Assembly (NCBI GenBank): GCA_021770245.1
Contig: JAETRI010000006.1
Span: 55,383 to 119,382, forward strand
DNA: 64,000 bases
Direction of reading: 5' to 3'
DNA from: Lachnospiraceae bacterium
GTDB taxonomy: Bacteria; Bacillota; Clostridia; Lachnospirales; Lachnospiraceae
The translations under genes were made by a program, and so were the position numbers. Below are positions 60,061 through 64,000 of the stretch, piece by piece. The notes beneath the pieces were generated by a model that saw nothing but the letters and a program-made list of their open reading frames with translations, ran no database searches and was not told the origin of the DNA. The first letter of the stretch is position 1, and every line of letters begins with the position of its first letter.

Positions 60061-61628
60061 ATTATAAAAGTATGGGGCTCAATTTATTAAAAAAGGGACA
60101 GAAGGGCATCATCCATGCCATATTCAGCCGGTTTGGACTGATTTTGCTGCTGCTTCTTGCCCAGATATTCCTGCTGTTTAGTATTTTCCAATGGTTTGAA
60201 GAATTCCTGCCGCATATCCTGGGCGGGACGGTGCTGTTCACGTTTGTTATGGTGATCCGCCTTCTAAATAGCAGGATGAATCCCACTGCGAAAATCACCT
60301 GGCTGATCGCAATCATGCTTCTGCCTGTGTTCGGCGTGCTCCTGTTTTTATATACACAGAGCGATATCGGCCATCGGGCACTGAAGAAACGTACCCATGA
60401 TATCATCTCCGAGACAAGGGAACTGATTCCCCAATCCGAGGGAGTAATGGAGCGGTTTTCCGATGAAAACGGGGGTGCGGCATCGTTGGCCCGCTATATG
60501 GCCCGCAGCGGCTGCCATCCGGTATATGACAGGACGGCCGTCACCTATTTTCCCCTGGGGGAGAATAAATTTGAGGAAATGTTGGTTTGTCTGGAAGCGG
60601 CCAGGCACTTTATTTTCGTGGAATATTTTATTGTGGATGAGGGCCTGATGTGGGGCAGGATTCTGGAGATCCTCGCCAAAAAGGCGGCGGAGGGCGTGGA
60701 TGTCCGCGTCATGTACGATGGGACGTGTGAATTCGCGCTGCTTCCCCACGATTATCCGAAACGTCTGAAGGCCCTGGGGATCAAATGCAAGGTATTTGCG
60801 CCTGTTTCTCCCTTTGTTTCGACCCACTACAATTATCGGGACCACCGGAAGATCCTGGTGATAGACGGACATACGGCTTTTAACGGAGGGGTAAACCTGG
60901 CGGACGAATATATTAATCAAAGGGTGAAATACGGCCATTGGAAGGATACGGCCGTTATGCTTAAAGGCGAGGCGGTGAAGAGCTTTACCCTGATGTTCCT
61001 ACAGATGTGGGGGATCGACGAAAGGAAGGGAGAATCTACCCATTTCTTTTCCTTCCCGACGTATCCGGCCGAGGAGGCAAAGGGATATGTGATCCCCTAT
61101 GGGGACTGTCCGCTGGATGACGACAAGTTGGGAGAGCGGGTATATATGGATATCCTCAACCGGGCTTTGAAATATGTACATATTATGTCTCCCTATCTGA
61201 TTTTGGACGGGGAGATGGAAACGGCTCTGAAATTTGCGGCGGAAAGGGGCGTGGAGGTGGCGCTGATCCTGCCCGGGATCCCGGACAAGAGCGTCCCTTA
61301 TGCCTTGGCGAAGACGCATTACGCATCCCTGCTGGAATCCGGGGTAAAGATCTACGAATATACGCCCGGTTTTGTGCATGCAAAGGTATTTGTCAGTGAT
61401 GCGAGAGAAGCGGTGGTGGGGACGATTAATCTGGATTACCGCAGCCTGTACCATCACTTTGAATGCGCCACCTATCTCTATGATACAGACTGTATCCCGG
61501 AAATCGAGGCGGATTTTCAGGCTACGCTGGAAAAATGCAGACAGGTTACCATGGAAACGGTGCACAGGGAAAAATGGCATGTGAAGCTGACGGGACGCCT
61601 GATGAAGGCCGTGGCGCCGCTGTTGTGA
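60051..61628 (+). CDS. cls: Cardiolipin synthase
   Basis: 525 aa from ATG 60051 (or ATG 60057). Two N-terminal membrane helices (LILLLLLAQIFLLFSIFQW and LIAIMLLPVFGVLLFLY), then two phospholipase-D HKD motifs: HRKILVIDGHTAFNGG and HAKVFVSDAREAVVGT. It condenses two phosphatidylglycerol molecules into cardiolipin. pgsA at 1893 makes its substrate pathway. The gene is last in a run with SDR and the 75-aa gene. Confidence 0.93.
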   Translation: MRMDYKSMGLNLLKKGQKGIIHAIFSRFGLILLLLLAQIFLLFSIFQWFEEFLPHILGGTVLFTFVMVIRLLNSRMNPTAKITWLIAIMLLPVFGVLLFLYTQSDIGHRALKKRTHDIISETRELIPQSEGVMERFSDENGGAASLARYMARSGCHPVYDRTAVTYFPLGENKFEEMLVCLEAARHFIFVEYFIVDEGLMWGRILEILAKKAAEGVDVRVMYDGTCEFALLPHDYPKRLKALGIKCKVFAPVSPFVSTHYNYRDHRKILVIDGHTAFNGGVNLADEYINQRVKYGHWKDTAVMLKGEAVKSFTLMFLQMWGIDERKGESTHFFSFPTYPAEEAKGYVIPYGDCPLDDDKLGERVYMDILNRALKYVHIMSPYLILDGEMETALKFAAERGVEVALILPGIPDKSVPYALAKTHYASLLESGVKIYEYTPGFVHAKVFVSDAREAVVGTINLDYRSLYHHFECATYLYDTDCIPEIEADFQATLEKCRQVTMETVHREKWHVKLTGRLMKAVAPLL

Positions 61629-61737
61629 AGAAAAACAGACTTGCGGCGTACATTGCAAAGAGCGGAGAAACATTTTTAATCTCTTAGGGTCTATGCGGCG
61701 GCATGGGTACAGGGCCGTTCCTGTATTAATCCTGAAT

Positions 61738-62178
61738 TTACAGATCAAACCGGAAAATGCACTTCTGCCGTTCCCCGTTTTGATACATATCGTTGTAACA
61801 GGGCAGATCCGCAATCTCTTCCAGCGTTCCGCCCAGGGATTCACAGGTTTTCCTGGAGGGGAGATTGTCGGGATTGCATGTGATGATCACATATTCCAGG
61901 TGATGCCGTCTGGCCAGCTGGAACAGGAGGCGGCAGGCCTGGGCGGCGTAATGATGTCCCCTGTATTCCGGCAGGATGTGGTAGCCGATGTTGCCGCCGT
62001 AATAAAGATTTTCATTGTGGCCGATGCGCAGGTCGCATCCGCCCATCCGGGTGCCGTCCGGGGCACAGATGTGGAAGAAATAGGCGGGGGCCCAGTTCTT
62101 TTCCGCATCTCCCGGCACCGCCTTTTCCAGCTCCAGATAAATTTTTTTTCCTTTTAACCGATCCGTTATTTCAAACAT
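61738..62178 (-). CDS. GNAT family N-acetyltransferase
   Basis: 146 aa from the ATG at 62178 with GGGAG seven bases upstream. GGNIGYHILPEYRGHHYAAQACRLLFQLA holds the acetyl-CoA loop (R/Q-x-x-G-x-G/A, here RGHHYA) and the following helix; TCNPDNLPSRKTCESLGG is typical of RimJ/RimL-type members. Substrate unknown. A longer frame from 62406 covers intergenic DNA. No gene is seen in 61629-61737. Confidence 0.83.
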   Translation of the reverse strand: MFEITDRLKGKKIYLELEKAVPGDAEKNWAPAYFFHICAPDGTRMGGCDLRIGHNENLYYGGNIGYHILPEYRGHHYAAQACRLLFQLARRHHLEYVIITCNPDNLPSRKTCESLGGTLEEIADLPCYNDMYQNGERQKCIFRFDL

Positions 62179-62272
62179 TTTTGACTCCCAGGAAAACCCT
62201 CCGGCTTTCCCTCTTCCCGCCGTTATATTACCATAAAATCCGTCAAATGACAAGACTTGTAATCCGCGGCTC

Positions 62273-62301
62273 TTGACGCTGTCTGTCTGCGATGGTATGA
62301 T
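62273..62301 (+). promoter_or_regulatory. Promoter for the 59-aa membrane protein
   Basis: TTGACG (62273-62278), 17-base spacer, TATGAT (62296-62301). Together with the terminator at 62709 it brackets a single small gene with a leader of about 115 bases. Confidence 0.7.
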
Positions 62302-62422
62302 AAGGAAGGTTAGGGACGGGGACAGCCTGTATAAAGGGAATGGACTGCGGAGAAATGAACCGGTATTTAGGTCCCCGGGATCATACCCTTTGGCAGACCG
62401 GGTCATTGAAAGGAGTTTTCAA

Positions 62423-62602
62423 ATGGTTGTGTCATTTATTAATGCATTTTTGTCCTATTTGCTGCTTTTTGCCATTATTGTGGTTTTGGTAATAATAGCA
62501 TGTGTGCTCGGCGTGACGCTGCGCAGGAAGAAGGATGCGCAGGCGGCGGTTTCCGCAGCGGCCGGGGATGCGTCTGAAAAAGGGAACGGCTCGGCCGGAT
62601 GA
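62423..62602 (+). CDS. Small single-pass membrane protein, 59 aa
   Basis: ATG 62423 after AAGGAGTTTTCAA. MVVSFINAFLSYLLLFAIIVVLVIIACVLGVTLRRKKDAQAAVSA: one helix then a basic cytoplasmic turn (RRKK) and an Ala/Gly/Glu-rich tail. Positive-inside topology puts the tail in the cytoplasm. The own promoter and terminator make it credible. I do not recognise it beyond looking like small Lachnospiraceae membrane proteins. Confidence 0.75.
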   Translation: MVVSFINAFLSYLLLFAIIVVLVIIACVLGVTLRRKKDAQAAVSAAAGDASEKGNGSAG

Positions 62603-62708
62603 GTCGTTACCGGGCAAAGGGAGCAGTGGACGGCAGCCGATAAGGGATGGACTGCCGCAGCCGGGCTGGTTTTTTGGAAAACCGTTGCAGTAAGGAAATG
62701 ACCGTAGG

Positions 62709-62733
62709 AGAGCGGGTTTGTCCCGCTCTTTTT
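62709..62733 (+). terminator. Terminator after the 59-aa gene
   Basis: AGAGCGGG (62709-62716) and CCCGCTCT (62722-62729) with a TTTGT loop, followed by TTTTTCC. A textbook intrinsic terminator. Confidence 0.9.
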
Positions 62734-62764
62734 CCGTAACGAGAAGAAGAAAGGTGTGGGCATC

Positions 62765-63766
62765 ATGCCAAGGGCATCCGGACAAAAGCTGAAGCTTCTG
62801 TATCTTGCCAAAATTTTCAGGGAGGAGACAGACGAAGAGACCTATCTCAATGCGCAGGAGCTGGTTGACCGGCTGGAGCACTACGGAATCAGCTCGGAAC
62901 GCAAAAGCATTTATGACGACATCGCCAGGCTGCAGGAATTCGGAATGGATATCATCCATACAAAGGGATATAATTGCAGCGGTTATTATCTGGGGAGCAG
63001 GGAATTTGAATTGGCGGAACTGAAGCTGTTGGTGGATGTGGTGGCGGCGTCCCGGTTCATTACCCAGAAAAAGTCCAGGGAATTGATCCGCAAGCTGGAA
63101 CGCTTCGCGGGATCGATGGAGGCGGGAAAGCTGCGCCGTCAGGTATACGTGGCCGGCCGTGTAAAGACGGAAAACGAAAGCATCTATTACAATGTGGACT
63201 TCATCCACAGGGCCATCCAGGAAAACAGGCAGATTTCTTTTCTCTATATGGAATGGAATCTGGAAAGACAGCTGGTTCCCAAAAAGGGCGGAGCCGCCTA
63301 TGTGGTCAGTCCCTGGGCGCTGTCTTGGAACGAAGAGAATTATTACCTGATCGGCTATGATGCCGGCGCCGGCAGAATCAAGCACTATCGGGTGGATAAG
63401 ATGGGAAGCATTGCCCTGACGGAGGAAATGCGGCTGGGAGGCGATGCCTTCCGGGATTTCGATATTGCCGCCTATACCAATAAGGTCTTCGGAATGTATG
63501 GGGGAGAGGAAGAGACGGTAACCCTCATTTTCCGCAATCGTCTGATCGGGGTAGTGATGGATCGATTCGGCAGGGAAACGGATGTGAGGAAGCTGGAGGA
63601 CGATTCCTTCCGTATCCGTGTCAGGGTGGCGGTGAGCGGACAGTTTTTCGGCTGGCTGACAGGACTGGGGGAAGATGCCCGGCTGGACGGCCCGCCGGAG
63701 GTGGTGCAGGCCTATCGGGAATATTTGGACAGGATCTGCGCAGGATACCGTACAACGGACACATAA
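62765..63766 (+). CDS. WYL domain transcriptional regulator
   Basis: 333 aa from ATG 62765 (an in-frame GTG at 62756 is only one base from AAAGG). N-terminal helix-turn-helix (LLYLAKIFREETDEETYLNAQELVDRLEHYGISSERKSIYDDIARLQEFGM), then a WYL-type ligand domain with ISFLYMEWNLERQ, VSPWALSWNEENYYLIGYD and a C-terminal WYL-like repeat. Such regulators often respond to nucleotides or DNA damage and sit near defence genes, but no such gene is adjacent here. Confidence 0.87.
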   Translation: MPRASGQKLKLLYLAKIFREETDEETYLNAQELVDRLEHYGISSERKSIYDDIARLQEFGMDIIHTKGYNCSGYYLGSREFELAELKLLVDVVAASRFITQKKSRELIRKLERFAGSMEAGKLRRQVYVAGRVKTENESIYYNVDFIHRAIQENRQISFLYMEWNLERQLVPKKGGAAYVVSPWALSWNEENYYLIGYDAGAGRIKHYRVDKMGSIALTEEMRLGGDAFRDFDIAAYTNKVFGMYGGEEETVTLIFRNRLIGVVMDRFGRETDVRKLEDDSFRIRVRVAVSGQFFGWLTGLGEDARLDGPPEVVQAYREYLDRICAGYRTTDT

Positions 63767-64000
63767 ACGGTACGGAATCTCCCGCCCCCTTTAACGCCGT
63801 CCCTTTGCGCTGCCCAGGCCGGTATCGCCGTCCGGCATCTGTGGTGATCCATCGGGGCTCTGCTTTCGGTCGGCCAAAAACGCAGCGCAGCTCTGACGCT
63901 TAAAAATTTTTCGCAAAAAAACCTCCCATTTTATGGGAAAATGCGGGATAATAGAAGTGACAAAACAAACTATTTCTTCGCACACCCATAAAAGAGAGGA
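63767..64000 (+). other. Intergenic DNA up to the window end
   Basis: The last 234 bases contain no supported gene. CCCAT-TTT-ATGGG (63926-63938) forms a small stem, GATAAT near 63948 could be a -10 box, and the window ends in AAAAGAGAGGA, a likely ribosome site for a gene that begins beyond it. Confidence 0.55.

Noticed and set aside
63791..63985. Minus-strand frame of 64 codons at the window end
   Set aside because: No ribosome site or motif; the DNA looks like a leader region of the next gene on the plus strand.

Overview
The window looks like a chromosomal segment of a Gram-positive, endospore-forming Clostridia, most likely a Lachnospiraceae member. The evidence is gene content and order (gmk-rpoZ, rimO-pgsA-cinA, ruvAB-zapA, DUF2953-ytfJ/gerW, rpmB divergent from gls24-fakA-recG, rsmD-coaD-ylbJ), strong AGGAGG-type ribosome sites, sporulation genes (ytfJ, ylbJ), and families common there (DUF4317, Gx transporter, HAAS/DUF1700 with PadR). 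Base composition is GC-rich throughout except for one clearly AT-rich block at about 40.8-45.6 kb. I see no rRNA, tRNA, CRISPR array, transposase or phage gene. Species cannot be given from sequence alone.

Layout. 1-10.4 kb: end of gmk, rpoZ, rimO, pgsA, cinA, a zinc-ribbon membrane protein with an Asn/Gly/Pro repeat linker, a coiled-coil protein, a TPR protein, a NusG-domain-II protein, a Gx transporter, ruvAB and zapA. 10.6-19.8 kb: a U32 peptidase with an odd repeat array, a FtsW/RodA-type polymerase paired with a class B PBP, a Nudix hydrolase, DUF2953-ytfJ, a GT11 fucosyltransferase and a small membrane protein. 20-32.9 kb: rpmB (minus strand), then gls24-fakA-recG-degV-recQ-sbcD-sbcC, a run of recombination-repair genes with both halves of a likely fatty-acid kinase, and a tyrosine phosphatase. 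33-38.2 kb: a PadR-controlled envelope operon (padR, HAAS/DUF1700, DUF4097, PspC) and a KdpDE-like two-component pair. 38.3-40.6 kb: DUF4317 and pyridoxine kinase on the minus strand. 40.8-45.6 kb: an AT-rich two-gene restriction-modification island (Type IIG enzyme plus a separate adenine methyltransferase), preceded by a broken Cro/XRE-like remnant. 45.6-55 kb: a second-type gyrB/gyrA pair, rsmD, coaD, a coiled-coil protein, ylbJ, an RsuA-family pseudouridine synthase and a HAD phosphatase. 55-64 kb: a YgiQ-type radical SAM protein, DUF4153, an SDR, cardiolipin synthase, a GNAT, a 59-aa membrane protein and a WYL regulator.

The most unusual thing is not a gene. Many start codons are preceded by a small interspersed element consisting of a GC-rich hairpin joined to a ribosome-binding site. 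There are two main forms: stem + AGAATGAGAGG + ATG, and stem + CAGATRGGAGC + ATG. At several loci these are joined to a second hairpin whose arm sequence is specific to that locus, and to a longer module of four or five consecutive stem-loops. The basal stem of that module differs between copies but its pairing is kept (TATTTG/CAAATA, CCATTTG/CAAATGG, GGATTTG/CAAATCC), which argues for a conserved RNA fold. These elements also explain false N-terminal extensions in open frames, supply the stop codon of one upstream gene, and fill most intergenic gaps here. I know of no description of this family, but I could not search.
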